The notes under the pieces: generated by a model
The model's input: the letters and a program-made list of their open reading frames with translations, nothing else
Databases searched by the model: none
Told to the model about the DNA's origin: nothing
Translations under genes and position numbers: made by a program
Shown here: positions 50,331-58,196 of the stretch, in pieces
Layout: each line of letters opens with the position of its first letter
Position numbering within the stretch: the first letter of the stretch is position 1
DNA from: JAWKVD01 sp041398225
GTDB taxonomy: Bacteria; Pseudomonadota; Alphaproteobacteria; Caulobacterales; Hyphomonadaceae
DNA length: 64,000 nucleotides
NCBI GenBank assembly: GCA_041398225.1
Contig: JAWKVD010000006.1
Location: forward strand, 1-64,000
Direction of reading: 5' to 3'

Positions 50331-51860
50331 TCAGGTGATCTTCAGTGTATCGCTTTGACGTGAGTGATGTGCTGGCTGTGCGCGTGCGGGCAATGGCGCG
50401 ATGTTCTCAGGGAGCGTTTTAAGGATTCCCATCGCGTGCAACACCTGTAGCGTTCGGCGTCCCTTTCCCGCCGTCTTTAGTCTGCGGAGATAATGTGCTT
50501 TGAGGTGGTCTTCTATATCGGTAGATGTGCGGGATATCGCAGTCGCCGCGCCGCATGTTATCGCGCCGGATTGAAGAGCAACGTACCGCGCATGCAGGTG
50601 GCGCGTTGAGAAGGCCAACGAACCTGGGTATTTCAGAATGAGTGCGGTCGCGTCGACTTTGGTAACGTGGGCGATCGAGCGGATATACCCTGCCTTGGTT
50701 GCGAGGGTTTGAGGTTTGTGACTGAACAGCTGCGGGTGCTTGAGGGCTGCGGTCACGAACTGTGCGGGCGCGATGTCGAGGCGCTTGGCGCTGGCCGAGA
50801 CATTGGCGGCGATGGTTTCTGGTCGCTGACCGAATAGCGACGCGTATTTGACTGCCGCCTTAGTGAATTGTGCTGGCGCGATGCCGAGGCGCTCCGCTGT
50901 GCCGGCGACATTGGCGGCAATGGTCTCAGGCTTCTGTCCAAGCAGTGACGGCTGCTTGAGGCCGGCGAGAAGAAATTGGAGCGGTTCAATGCCGAGGCGT
51001 TCGGCTGTGCCAGAAACATTCGCCGCAATCGTTTCAGGTTTTAGGCTCAGCAGCGTTGGATGCTTGAGACCCGTTACAATGAATTGCGCTGGCGCGATGT
51101 CGAGGAGCTTGGCGCTGGCCGAGACATTGGCGGCGATGGTTTCTGGTCGCTGACCAAACAGAGCTGGACGTCTAAGGCCCGCAGCGATGAATTGCGCTGG
51201 CGCAATACCGAGCAACGCGGCGCTCCCAGCAACATTCGCCGCAATCGTCTCGGGTTTTAGATACAGCAATGGCGGCTGTTTGAGAGCGGCGGCGACGAAC
51301 TCCGCTGATGTAATGCCCAGGTTTGCAGCGCTTCCCGCGACGTTGGCCGCAATCGTCTCCGGCCGCTGAGATAGCAGCGATGGTTGCTTTAGCGCGGCGG
51401 CGATGAATTGCGTGGGCGCGATGCCGAGGCGCTCCGCTGTGCCGGCAACATTTGCAGCAATCGTATCAGGTTTTAGAGACAGCAATGTCGGATGCTTGAG
51501 ACCCGCCGCAATGAATTGCGCGGGTGCAATACCAAGCAACGCGGCGCTGGCTGAGATATTGGCGGCGATGGTTTCTGGTTGCCGACAAAACAGCGATGGA
51601 CTCTTCAGCGCAGCTGCGACGTACTGCGCGGGCGCAATCCCGAGACGCGCGGCTGTGCCGGCAACGTTGGCCGATAGTGTCTCCGGCGTGATTTCGAGTA
51701 ACGACGAGTTGAATGCACAGGCTTTGAGTAGGTCCGCGATATCGAACGCTATGCCATCGGTCGCCAGGCGTGCGTGATGGGCAAAGAGCCTCGCACTCTC
51801 GCGTGCGCTCAATCCTCCGGCATGAATTTTCTCTTCAACCGCACCTGTTGTATCGTTCAC
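50331..51860 (-). CDS. solenoid protein of eleven 36-residue helical repeats
   Basis: The 509-residue protein (GTG start at 51860) has an N-terminal region (1-36), then 11 units of exactly 36 residues (37-432), then a basic C-terminal region (433-509). The consensus unit is LGIAPAQFIAAALK.P.LL, then ...KPETIAANVAGTAER. Units 1-9 (73-396) are nearly identical and units 0 and 10 degenerate. Positions 15, 17 and 20-22 vary most and are the probable surface or binding positions. The pattern resembles mTERF-like and TALE-like helical solenoids that bind nucleic acid, but this is not proven. The gene is flanked by a duplication and lies against the direction of its neighbours. Confidence 0.8.
   Translation of the reverse strand: MNDTTGAVEEKIHAGGLSARESARLFAHHARLATDGIAFDIADLLKACAFNSSLLEITPETLSANVAGTAARLGIAPAQYVAAALKSPSLFCRQPETIAANISASAALLGIAPAQFIAAGLKHPTLLSLKPDTIAANVAGTAERLGIAPTQFIAAALKQPSLLSQRPETIAANVAGSAANLGITSAEFVAAALKQPPLLYLKPETIAANVAGSAALLGIAPAQFIAAGLRRPALFGQRPETIAANVSASAKLLDIAPAQFIVTGLKHPTLLSLKPETIAANVSGTAERLGIEPLQFLLAGLKQPSLLGQKPETIAANVAGTAERLGIAPAQFTKAAVKYASLFGQRPETIAANVSASAKRLDIAPAQFVTAALKHPQLFSHKPQTLATKAGYIRSIAHVTKVDATALILKYPGSLAFSTRHLHARYVALQSGAITCGAATAISRTSTDIEDHLKAHYLRRLKTAGKGRRTLQVLHAMGILKTLPENIAPLPARAQPAHHSRQSDTLKIT
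50673..51644 (-). repeat. nine tandem 108-bp coding repeats
   Basis: Nine in-frame 108-bp units encode residues 73-396 of the solenoid protein. Units 2 and 6, and units 5 and 8, are closest to each other, which suggests that blocks of three to four units were copied. Short repeats of this kind change number by recombination, so the repeat count may differ between strains. Confidence 0.85.
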
Positions 51861-51994
51861 AGTCCCCTAGCTTCCACGGCTTGTTCCGCACCCGGAAACT
51901 AGCAGAACCTATGGACGTGCTTGCTCAACATTCCGCGCAAGATTGTTGCGTTTCCGGAGTGAGCCGATCATTCGTGCTTGGGGCTTTGGTTGCC

Positions 51995-52094
51995 GCGCCG
52001 CTCGCGGCCCGTGTGCTCGAAGGTCAAGTCGCGTTCGGCCCGCCTGCCGAATGAAAGACCTGCGGGAAGGGCAGTGGCACCTTCCCCGCTCCCT
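51995..52094 (+). repeat. duplicated segment, copy 2 (pseudo-end of the coupling-protein gene)
   Basis: The segment reads in frame as APLAARVLEGQVAFGPPAE and stop, the last residues of the coupling protein with Thr changed to Ala, followed by the same downstream tract. It has no gene start and is a remnant. It lies on the far side of the repeat-protein gene and marks the second border of the inserted cassette. Confidence 0.85.
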
Positions 52095-52274
52095 TCCCCA
52101 TGCCCGCGCATCATCAAGGCGCAACGGTCGAACGGGGCTTACGGGCTCGCGCCGTGACCGCAAGACGCTCGCTTCCTCCGCGTTGCTCCGTGCAGCAGCG
52201 CCCCTCCGGGCGCGCGTGCCGCGCGGTCTATGCTGTCTCGGCTAAAACGACCCCGTTTGCAGCTTCCGTCCGTC

Positions 52275-52310
52275 GCGCAATCAGGCGCGGCGAAATCGAA
52301 GGAGCAATGA
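52275..52310 (+). promoter_or_regulatory. conserved leader motif, copy 1
   Basis: GCGCAATCAGGCG followed by a GGCGAAA/CGAAGGAGC segment precedes the gene at 52311. The same 13 bases and a nearly identical purine-rich ribosome-site segment occur at 53516-53550 before the gene at 53551. The shared leader suggests common post-transcriptional control or a common origin of the two small operons. Confidence 0.45.
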
Positions 52311-52508
52311 ATGGCAAACAATATCCCGACCCACGTTCTCTATGTCGTCACCGGCGACGGCGAGAAGAAACGCTGGACCGAAATCGGCGCAGCCTGGCCG
52401 CACAAGAACGGCGGCGGTTTCAATCTCAATCTTGAAGCGCTTCCGCCAACTGGCAAGATCGTCATGCGTCCCGCGAAGAGCCAATCCGAGCAAGGGGGTG
52501 CGCAATGA
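52311..52508 (+). CDS. small conjugation-region protein (intact copy)
   Basis: The 65-residue protein has THVLYVVTGDGEKKRWTEIGAAWPH, then KNGGGFNLNLEALPPTGKIVMRP, a family seen only in Alphaproteobacterial plasmids and islands next to relaxase and DUF736 genes. The function is unknown. The broken copy at 27712-28045 is a relative. It begins the run of four overlapping small genes 52311-53303. The following gene starts 4 bp before its end. Confidence 0.75.
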   Translation: MANNIPTHVLYVVTGDGEKKRWTEIGAAWPHKNGGGFNLNLEALPPTGKIVMRPAKSQSEQGGAQ

Positions 52509-52714
52509 GCGCGCCCCTCAACAATTACCTCGTGACACTGACCGAGTGGAACGTCTGGGAAATCTGCATTGAGGCGAAAAGCCAGAAGGCGGCCGAGCTG
52601 AAGGCACAGCGTCTGCTCTGCGAAGAGGGCGATGGTCCGTTCAAGCACCGGAACTGCGGAATCGAGCATATCGAGTCAGAACTCCTTGGCGCCGCCGAAG
52701 GGAGTGCCGCATGA
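52505..52714 (+). CDS. small hypothetical protein (weakly DpnD/PcfM-like)
   Basis: The 69-residue product starts MSAPLNNYLVTLTEWNVWEI and continues CIEAKSQKAAELKAQRLLCEE, a short beta-alpha unit reminiscent of DpnD/PcfM-like proteins; the similarity is only a general impression. It overlaps the previous gene by 4 bp and the next by 4 bp, so it is part of a tightly coupled operon. Confidence 0.55.
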   Translation: MSAPLNNYLVTLTEWNVWEICIEAKSQKAAELKAQRLLCEEGDGPFKHRNCGIEHIESELLGAAEGSAA

Positions 52715-52968
52715 GCGAGGTCATCCGCAATTTCGTGATACCGCTGCCAAGCCACGAGGCCATCGTGGGTGCGCTTGAGCTGTGTGCGCTCATCAACAAT
52801 GACAACATCGCGGTCGTCATGGTCATGGGCTATGGCGGCGATTGGGAGGAGTTCAACGCCGTCTATCTCAACGAGTACGAGCGTGAGTGCCTCGAAGATC
52901 CCGACACGTTCGCATGCTACGAGGATCACCAGCTCTGGGTGAGCCTTCGGGAAGGCGGTGCCACGTGA
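52711..52968 (+). CDS. small acidic hypothetical protein
   Basis: The 85-residue product begins MSEVIRNFVIPLPSHEAIVGAL and is acidic toward the end (YERECLEDPDTFACYEDHQLW). No family is recognised. It overlaps both neighbours by 4 bp. Tight overlaps of four genes (52311-53303) suggest that they are translated as a unit from one leader. Confidence 0.55.
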   Translation: MSEVIRNFVIPLPSHEAIVGALELCALINNDNIAVVMVMGYGGDWEEFNAVYLNEYERECLEDPDTFACYEDHQLWVSLREGGAT

Positions 52969-53303
52969 GCCCGCCAATTGATGTGCAAGAAGATGATGCG
53001 CCCGATGAGCCTCAATACTCGGTCGTGGAGGTGCTCGCGTGGCGAGGATTTCAGATCGAGGTCCTCTACACACCCGACTGGCTCGTTAACTTCTTGTCTC
53101 ACCTGTCAATCGAGACCTTAGAGCCCGTCCGTGCGGGAATCCCTATCACCGAGACGGGTTATCTCTCGCGCTTCCTGGAGCCGGGTTTGGTCGAGGCGAA
53201 CGGCGGACCTGCCGCTTTCGTCCGCGCTTGGTTGGATGAGGCCGCAAAAGACCCGCTGTGGAAGGAGCAAGAAGCGGCGGCGCGTCAGTTCTCACTGTTC
53301 TGA
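52965..53303 (+). CDS. small hypothetical protein, GTG start
   Basis: A GTG at 52965 overlaps the previous stop (GTGA) and gives 112 residues: SVVEVLAWRGFQIEVLYTPDWLVN, LSIETLEPVRAGIPITETGYLSRFLEPGLVE, AFVRAWLDEAAKDP. The N-terminal part is acidic. The pattern fits small plasmid proteins of unknown function often found near relaxase genes; no domain is assigned. An earlier in-frame start is possible but would lie within the previous gene. Confidence 0.55.
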   Translation: MSPPIDVQEDDAPDEPQYSVVEVLAWRGFQIEVLYTPDWLVNFLSHLSIETLEPVRAGIPITETGYLSRFLEPGLVEANGGPAAFVRAWLDEAAKDPLWKEQEAAARQFSLF

Positions 53304-53426
53304 TCCGGTAGCGGGGTTGCAGCGTCGCGCATTTCAGCTCGCGGCCCCGCTCCTCACAGCATTCGCCTGAAGAAAGCGGCTGCATTCGATCCCTACGACC
53401 GCTTGCGGCTAGCCGGCGCAAGGCGC

Positions 53427-53472
53427 GGCCCGCTCCATTCGCGCCGCCGTCCTGCGGCGCTCCCGTGTAGCT
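53427..53472 (+). repeat. dispersed GC-rich intergenic element, copy 2
   Basis: The stretch contains GCCCGCTCCATTCGCGCCGC followed by a GTCCTGCGGCG hairpin part and CTCCCGTGTAGC. It resembles copy 1 at 46015-46058. Both lie in non-coding gaps upstream of small plasmid genes. Confidence 0.45.
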
Positions 53473-53515
53473 CCTTGCCCCCGCCGCAACGCGTCCGTGG
53501 CCGGGCTCATCAGCC

Positions 53516-53550
53516 GCGCAATCAGGCGGGCTGAAACGAAAGGAGCCCGC
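53516..53550 (+). promoter_or_regulatory. conserved leader motif, copy 2
   Basis: GCGCAATCAGGCG is repeated exactly from 52275, followed by GGCTGAAACGAAAGGAGC, which includes the ribosome site. The ATG follows at 53551. Confidence 0.45.
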
Positions 53551-53925
53551 ATGGGACTAGATATGTACGCTTACACCGCACCGCGCGATTTGATCGTCGG
53601 CGACGTGGATATCAAACTCAACGCAATCGAACACGTCAGTGAAATCCACTATTGGCGCAAGCATCCGAACCTGCACGGTTGGATGGAAATGCTCTACCGC
53701 GCGAAGGGCGGCAGGAAGGTCTTCAATTGCACAACCGTCCGCCTGACAGCGGAAGACCTCGATGCGCTCGAAACCGCCGTGCGCGACGACCTGTTGCCCG
53801 AGACGATCGGCTTCTTCTTCGGCCTTACAGACGGCAGTGAGCGCGAAGACGATCTGGAGTTTATTGCCAAGGCGCGGCAAGCGCTCGCCGAGGGCGCAGC
53901 CGTTCTCTACGACAGCTGGTGGTGA
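53551..53925 (+). CDS. hypothetical protein with MGLDMYAY start
   Basis: The 124-residue protein begins MGLDMYAYTAPRDLIVGDVDIK and has EIHYWRKHPNLHGWMEMLYRAKGG and a C-terminal LEFIAKARQALAEGAAVLYDSWW. Proteins with this start and ending occur on many bacterial mobile elements and phages; databases sometimes label them wrongly as phosphoglycerate kinase. Function unknown. Its leader shares the motif of the operon at 52311. Confidence 0.75.
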   Translation: MGLDMYAYTAPRDLIVGDVDIKLNAIEHVSEIHYWRKHPNLHGWMEMLYRAKGGRKVFNCTTVRLTAEDLDALETAVRDDLLPETIGFFFGLTDGSEREDDLEFIAKARQALAEGAAVLYDSWW

Positions 53926-53977
53926 CGCCGTGGAGGGGGCGCCTCGCCCCCTCTGACTCCACGCCTAAGTGAAGGAA

Positions 53978-54015
53978 TGCACAAACGCAGAAACGCACAA
54001 ATGCAGAATTCTGCA
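53978..54015. repeat. 15-bp direct repeats with adjacent palindrome
   Basis: TGCACAAACGCAGAA (53978-53992) and CGCACAAATGCAGAA (53994-54008) are direct repeats spaced one turn and a half apart, overlapping TGCAGAATTCTGCA, a perfect palindrome at 54002-54015. Placed between convergent genes about 700 bp from oriT, they may bind a plasmid protein. Related short motifs occur in the region upstream of parA. Confidence 0.45.
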
Positions 54016-54089
54016 CGATATCCTTGGTCCAATATCCTAGCGGGAGAGCGCGAGAGGGCGGCAATGAGCCCTCTCGCCCCATGCTTCAA

Positions 54090-54467
54090 TCATTTCGTGG
54101 AGGGATGTATCGCGAGCCCCACGAGCTGGCGTTCATCCCGACGTGTCAGGTGACGATCAAGCGCTTCTAAAACGACCGCGCGTAGCGCGGCGTCCGTTTC
54201 CATCAATTCATCAAGCGCGCGGCCAATGACGTACCAGCGCCGCTGGCGTGTACGCGCGCGGCGCGCTTCGATGTTCTCAAGCAATTCCTGCTGCCGGATG
54301 AGATCGAGGGCATCGCGAAGCGCGGTGCGATCCGCGCGCTTGACCATGCGCTCTTCGATCCGTGCGAGCGACTTCGTACCGTCGCCGGGGTCGCCGCGTG
54401 GCCGACCAGTACGCCGACCATTGCTACGCGGCGGCCGTCCCTCACCCGCTCCGTCCTCGTCCGCCAT
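54090..54467 (-). CDS. basic hypothetical protein divergent from the relaxase (accessory mobilization?)
   Basis: With the ATG at 54467 the 125-residue product has a basic, Gly-Arg-Pro-rich start (GRPPRSNGRRTGRPRGD, AT-hook-like), a helical region (ARIEERMVKRADRTALRDALDLIRQQELLENIEARRARTRQRRW), and a C-terminal acidic-hydrophobic tail. It is divergent from traA with the oriT between them. In Ti plasmids the genes traC and traD occupy this place, so this could be an accessory relaxosome protein. No clear sequence match is claimed. Confidence 0.55.
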   Translation of the reverse strand: MADEDGAGEGRPPRSNGRRTGRPRGDPGDGTKSLARIEERMVKRADRTALRDALDLIRQQELLENIEARRARTRQRRWYVIGRALDELMETDAALRAVVLEALDRHLTRRDERQLVGLAIHPSTK

Positions 54468-54682
54468 GTTTTGCTGCTCCACTCGCGCCGCACCGAAACA
54501 CGCCTCAAGAACTTCGCCGCGCGCGCACGCTTTGCGCGCGCCCGCCTCAGCCGACAGGGCGGAATCGAGTCCGGCGTAGCGTTGCAGACCACCAGGTCTC
54601 CCCATCCGCTCGCCTTCGAATCATCCATTTCGGCCACCCATCCTGCATAGCCGCGAATAAAAGCATTGGCAAGTAAAGAGGA

Positions 54683-54714
54683 AAGGTGCACTTATACATC
54701 GACTGCGTCGATGT
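54683..54714. other. origin of transfer (oriT), Q/Ti type
   Basis: ACATCGAC-TGC-GTCGATGT (54696-54714) is a perfect 8-bp inverted repeat. On the minus strand it is followed by TAAGTGCACCTT (complement of 54683-54694), which matches the nick region TAAGTGCGCCCT of RSF1010-type plasmids and the Ti plasmid oriT in pattern and orientation. The position 61 bp before the MobQ relaxase start and between divergent genes supports the call. The nick is expected within the TGC-ACC region. Confidence 0.8.
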
Positions 54715-54774
54715 GTGCGAATACCAGTGAATACTAGGCAATAACAAGAAAACAACTGGATACACAAGGAAACG

Positions 54775-57180
54775 ATGTACCACTTCCGGGTCAAAGTGAT
54801 CGGGAGATCAAGCGGGCGCTCTGCAGCCGGCGCAACCGCCTATCGGACGGGCGGCCGCTCCAGTGCGTCAGGTCTCGCGTATCGCGTGGGTGGCGTGCTC
54901 ACCGACCCGCTCACGGGCCAATCCTATGACTATCGCGCGAAGGGCCGATTGGACGCGAACGGCTATGGCGTCCGGCATGTTGAAGTGCTGGCGCCGCCCG
55001 GCGCCAAGCCATGGGTGTTCGACCTCCAATCGCTCCTGAACCGCGTAGAAGCCGCAGAGAAGCGCAAGGACGCGCAGCTGTTTCGGGAGCTGGAGATCAG
55101 TCTGCCGCGTGAATTGAGCCCCGAGGACCGCCTGGCGCTCGTCAGGGCCTTCGTGGAACGGCATTGCGTGAGAGAGGGCATGGTCGCGACCGTCGCCCAT
55201 CACAATGAGCGTGCGGCCGATGGCGGAGACAATCCGCATGTCCATGTGCTTCTGACCATGCGTGAATTGAAGCCGGAGGGCTTCGGCAACAAGGTGCGCG
55301 AGTGGAACCGCCGCGACATCGTGAAAGAATGGCGGGAAGCCTGGGCCGATATAGCCAACGCATTGCTGAAAGAGCGGGGCATCGACAAGCGCCTCGACCA
55401 TCGGAGCTTCAAAGACCGGGATATCGAGCTTGAGCCCGACACGTATGTCGGACCCGCGAAGAGCAAGGCGATCAGCGGCATTATCATCGATCAGCGGACG
55501 AGAGACCGCGAGGCGGTCAAGGAGCGCAACCTCGCCCGCATGCTTGCGAACCCCGAATGGGCGCTTGAACAGCTCTCGCGCATGCAGGCCACATTTACAG
55601 AAAAGGACATTACTGCATTCCTGTATCGGCACGCGGGCTATGACCCCGATGATGCGCGTTTTGACGGCTTGAAGGAGCGCATCCTCGCGTCCAGCAGCCT
55701 CATGAAAATCCATGCCGATATCGCCGGTCCCGACCGCTTCACGACGCGCGCGATGTTCGAGTGTGAAGTGCGGATGGCAAAGACAGCCGAGGTCATGGCC
55801 AAGAGACCGGGCGTTGAAGGCATCAAGGTTGAAACGTCAGACCTGTCACCCGAGCAATCACGCGCCGCCCACTACATCGTGAGCGGCCCGGACCTCACCG
55901 CCCTCGAAGGCATTGCTGGCGGCGGCAAGACCCATCTCTTGGGCGCTGTGAGGCGCGCGCTCGAAGCCCAAGGCTATCGCGTACGGGGCGCAGCCTTATC
56001 GAAGATCGTCGCCCGCGATCTCGGTGATGGCGTCGGCATACCGACCCAGACAATCCACGCGCTCCTCAAAGATCTCGCCCGCCCCCGTCCCTATGCGCCA
56101 CTCGAACGGGGTGATGTTCTCATCGTGGACGAGGCGGGCCTTATCGGGACAAGGCAGATGGAAGCCGTTCTGCGTCACGCGGCAAGCACTGGCGCGAAGG
56201 TCGTATTGGTAGGGGATACCCGTCAGCTTCAGTCTATCGAAGCAGGCGCCGCCTTCCGAAGCATCGTGCAGCGGCATGGTGCGGCCAAGCTCACACAGGT
56301 CCACCGCCAGAGCCACGAATGGCAACGCGATGCCACCCACGATTTCGCGCGCGGCAGGGCGGTTGCGGCGCTTGAGGCCTATCGAAACCGAGGTGCGCTC
56401 CATGCCAGCGCGTCCGCCAAAGAGGCGATGGCCGCGCTTGTGCAGCGATGGAAGAACGACCGGGACGCTGGCGGGGGCTCACAGATCATCCTCGCTCATC
56501 GCCGCCGCGACGCCGCACGCCTCAATACGGAGCTGCGTGAGGCGTTGAAGGCGGAGTGCGCGCTCGGAGAGGAGTTCCTCGTCACAGTCACGGTGACGGA
56601 TGATGTCGGCGGGGAATTACAGGAACACCCAGAATACAGACGTTTCGCAATCGGCGACCGCATCCTCTTCACACGCAACAATCAGGAGCTAGGCGTCGAG
56701 AACGGTGCGGTCGGCACCATCGTGTCGGCCGACCGCAGCGGCGTCATGCACGTTGCAGCGTCGGATGGGTCGATCAAGACCATTGATCCGAAAGTCTATG
56801 GCTATCTGGAGCATGGCTATGCGCTCACCATTCACAAAGCGCAGGGCATGACGGTGGACCGTGCCTATGTGTACGGCTCCTACGGCATGGACTCCCATTC
56901 AGCCTATGTCGCCATGACGCGGCACCGCGAGCGTGTCGATCTGTTCTATGACCGCGAGGAGTTCGAGACAGACGAGGAGTTAATGCGGCTGCTGTCACGC
57001 GATCGTCAGAAGGATTCCGTCCTCGATTACGCGGCGACCCCGTCCCCACTCCAGCGCGCGAGCCTCAATCTCGATCAGCCAAAGAACGCGCGCGAAGAGC
57101 GCCAGGAGACCGCTCGGGAAAATGCCCGTGAGGTCGCCGAACGAGAATCGCAGCGTGATCGAGGCTTCGAGCGCGACTAA
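54775..57180 (+). CDS. traA: TraA/MobQ-type relaxase fused to a RecD-like helicase
   Basis: The 801-residue protein starts MYHFRVKVIGRSSGRSAAGATAYRTG, the MobA/MobL relaxase start with the catalytic Tyr region. The three-His metal motif is in NPHVHVLLTMRE near residue 160. A helicase part follows with Walker A GIAGGGKTHLL near residue 380, Walker B VLIVDEAGLIG near 448, VLVGDTRQLQSI, and the RecD-type end HGYALTIHKAQGMTVDRAYVYG and YVAMTRHRERVDLF. It nicks oriT, stays on the 5' end and unwinds the strand for transfer. It is shorter than Ti TraA (about 1100), lacking part of the C-terminus. Confidence 0.93.
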   Translation: MYHFRVKVIGRSSGRSAAGATAYRTGGRSSASGLAYRVGGVLTDPLTGQSYDYRAKGRLDANGYGVRHVEVLAPPGAKPWVFDLQSLLNRVEAAEKRKDAQLFRELEISLPRELSPEDRLALVRAFVERHCVREGMVATVAHHNERAADGGDNPHVHVLLTMRELKPEGFGNKVREWNRRDIVKEWREAWADIANALLKERGIDKRLDHRSFKDRDIELEPDTYVGPAKSKAISGIIIDQRTRDREAVKERNLARMLANPEWALEQLSRMQATFTEKDITAFLYRHAGYDPDDARFDGLKERILASSSLMKIHADIAGPDRFTTRAMFECEVRMAKTAEVMAKRPGVEGIKVETSDLSPEQSRAAHYIVSGPDLTALEGIAGGGKTHLLGAVRRALEAQGYRVRGAALSKIVARDLGDGVGIPTQTIHALLKDLARPRPYAPLERGDVLIVDEAGLIGTRQMEAVLRHAASTGAKVVLVGDTRQLQSIEAGAAFRSIVQRHGAAKLTQVHRQSHEWQRDATHDFARGRAVAALEAYRNRGALHASASAKEAMAALVQRWKNDRDAGGGSQIILAHRRRDAARLNTELREALKAECALGEEFLVTVTVTDDVGGELQEHPEYRRFAIGDRILFTRNNQELGVENGAVGTIVSADRSGVMHVAASDGSIKTIDPKVYGYLEHGYALTIHKAQGMTVDRAYVYGSYGMDSHSAYVAMTRHRERVDLFYDREEFETDEELMRLLSRDRQKDSVLDYAATPSPLQRASLNLDQPKNAREERQETARENAREVAERESQRDRGFERD

Positions 57181-58196
57181 CCGCGCCGGAAGTGCTGCTG
57201 ACGCCGGCTGAAGGTCGTGGTTGAGGCAGTGCGCTTCGCCGTAGCTCTGGGCGTTGGAGATGGCGCTGACGGCGAGCCGCTCTGACCTTGCTGATTGCCG
57301 CCAGCAGTCTCGCCTTGCTTTGGGTCGCCCACAGAAGGGGATTGGCTCCCTCGACCACGCTGCAAACCGACCCACACGCCGAAAGTCAGCATGAGCTTCA
57401 TCGCGATAGTCGCGACCCAAGCCATGCCGGCACGCACGTCCTCGGGCTTGACGGAAGCCGTCTCAGGCTGACCTGTCATTTCCTGGACCTTGCGGCCGGC
57501 GCTGGTCAGCATATCGGCGAACGGTGCGAACTCGACAGCGCCGATTTCCGGCCGGGGCGCATGAGTGGCAGGCGCCTGACGTTCCTGTTGTAACTCCGTC
57601 TGCCATGCCGCGACTTCCACCGCCGCCGCGCGGGCTGTTTGCAACTCGGTCAGCTGGCTTTGAAGTTCGAGGATGCGCCACATGCGGGCGCGTGACGCGC
57701 GCGCGGTGGCAAGTTCGGCTTCCTTGCCCTCAAGCGCGGCGTCGTAGGCCGAAACGCTCAGAAGCTCATTATTGAACGGGTCATCCGCGCGATCGATGCT
57801 GGTTTCCAGATCGGTGATGCGCGCCTGATTGGCGTCGAACGCGGCTGCAGCCTCAATACGGGGGGCATCGCCTTCACGTAGCACACCGGAGAGGGCGTTG
57901 ATGTCCGCTGTGAAGGTGCTCAAAGCGAGCACGCACCAAAGAGCCCGAAGGCCGGTTGCGCGTTTGTGTTCTTCATTGAGGTCGGCGCGGCTTGCCATAT
58001 CAAGGGCGACAACCTCGCCCGCCACAAAGCTGACGCCGAGCGCCCGGAGTGCGAGCTGATGCGCCGGGTCAGCGCTAATCGCGCCCCAGAACTCCCAGGC
58101 GAAGAAGCCTTGCACACCGGTGATCGTCGCGACTGCACCGAACCAGATCGGATTGCGCTTTGCGCCTTCCTTAAGTTCAGCAAGCATCTCGTTCAC
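57177..58196 (-). CDS. membrane protein with central coiled coil
   Basis: The 339-residue product (GTG at 58196, or ATG at 58187) has three or so N-terminal membrane helices (FGAVATITGVQGFFAWEFWGAI, LRALGVSFVAGEVVALDMA, ALWCVLALSTFTADINAL), a long coiled coil (AAFDANQARITDLETSIDR..., EAELATARASRARMWRILELQSQL), one more membrane helix (AWVATIAMKLMLTFGVWVGL) and a basic disordered tail. The order resembles the protein at 62067-63035. It converges with traA (4-bp overlap of ends). A channel or tether role in mobilization is possible but unproven. Confidence 0.65.
   Translation of the reverse strand: MNEMLAELKEGAKRNPIWFGAVATITGVQGFFAWEFWGAISADPAHQLALRALGVSFVAGEVVALDMASRADLNEEHKRATGLRALWCVLALSTFTADINALSGVLREGDAPRIEAAAAFDANQARITDLETSIDRADDPFNNELLSVSAYDAALEGKEAELATARASRARMWRILELQSQLTELQTARAAAVEVAAWQTELQQERQAPATHAPRPEIGAVEFAPFADMLTSAGRKVQEMTGQPETASVKPEDVRAGMAWVATIAMKLMLTFGVWVGLQRGRGSQSPSVGDPKQGETAGGNQQGQSGSPSAPSPTPRATAKRTASTTTFSRRQQHFRRG

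Noticed and set aside
50673..51644. The 108-bp repeats as a CRISPR-like array
   Set aside because: Repeats are contiguous, coding and without unique spacers; they encode protein repeats.
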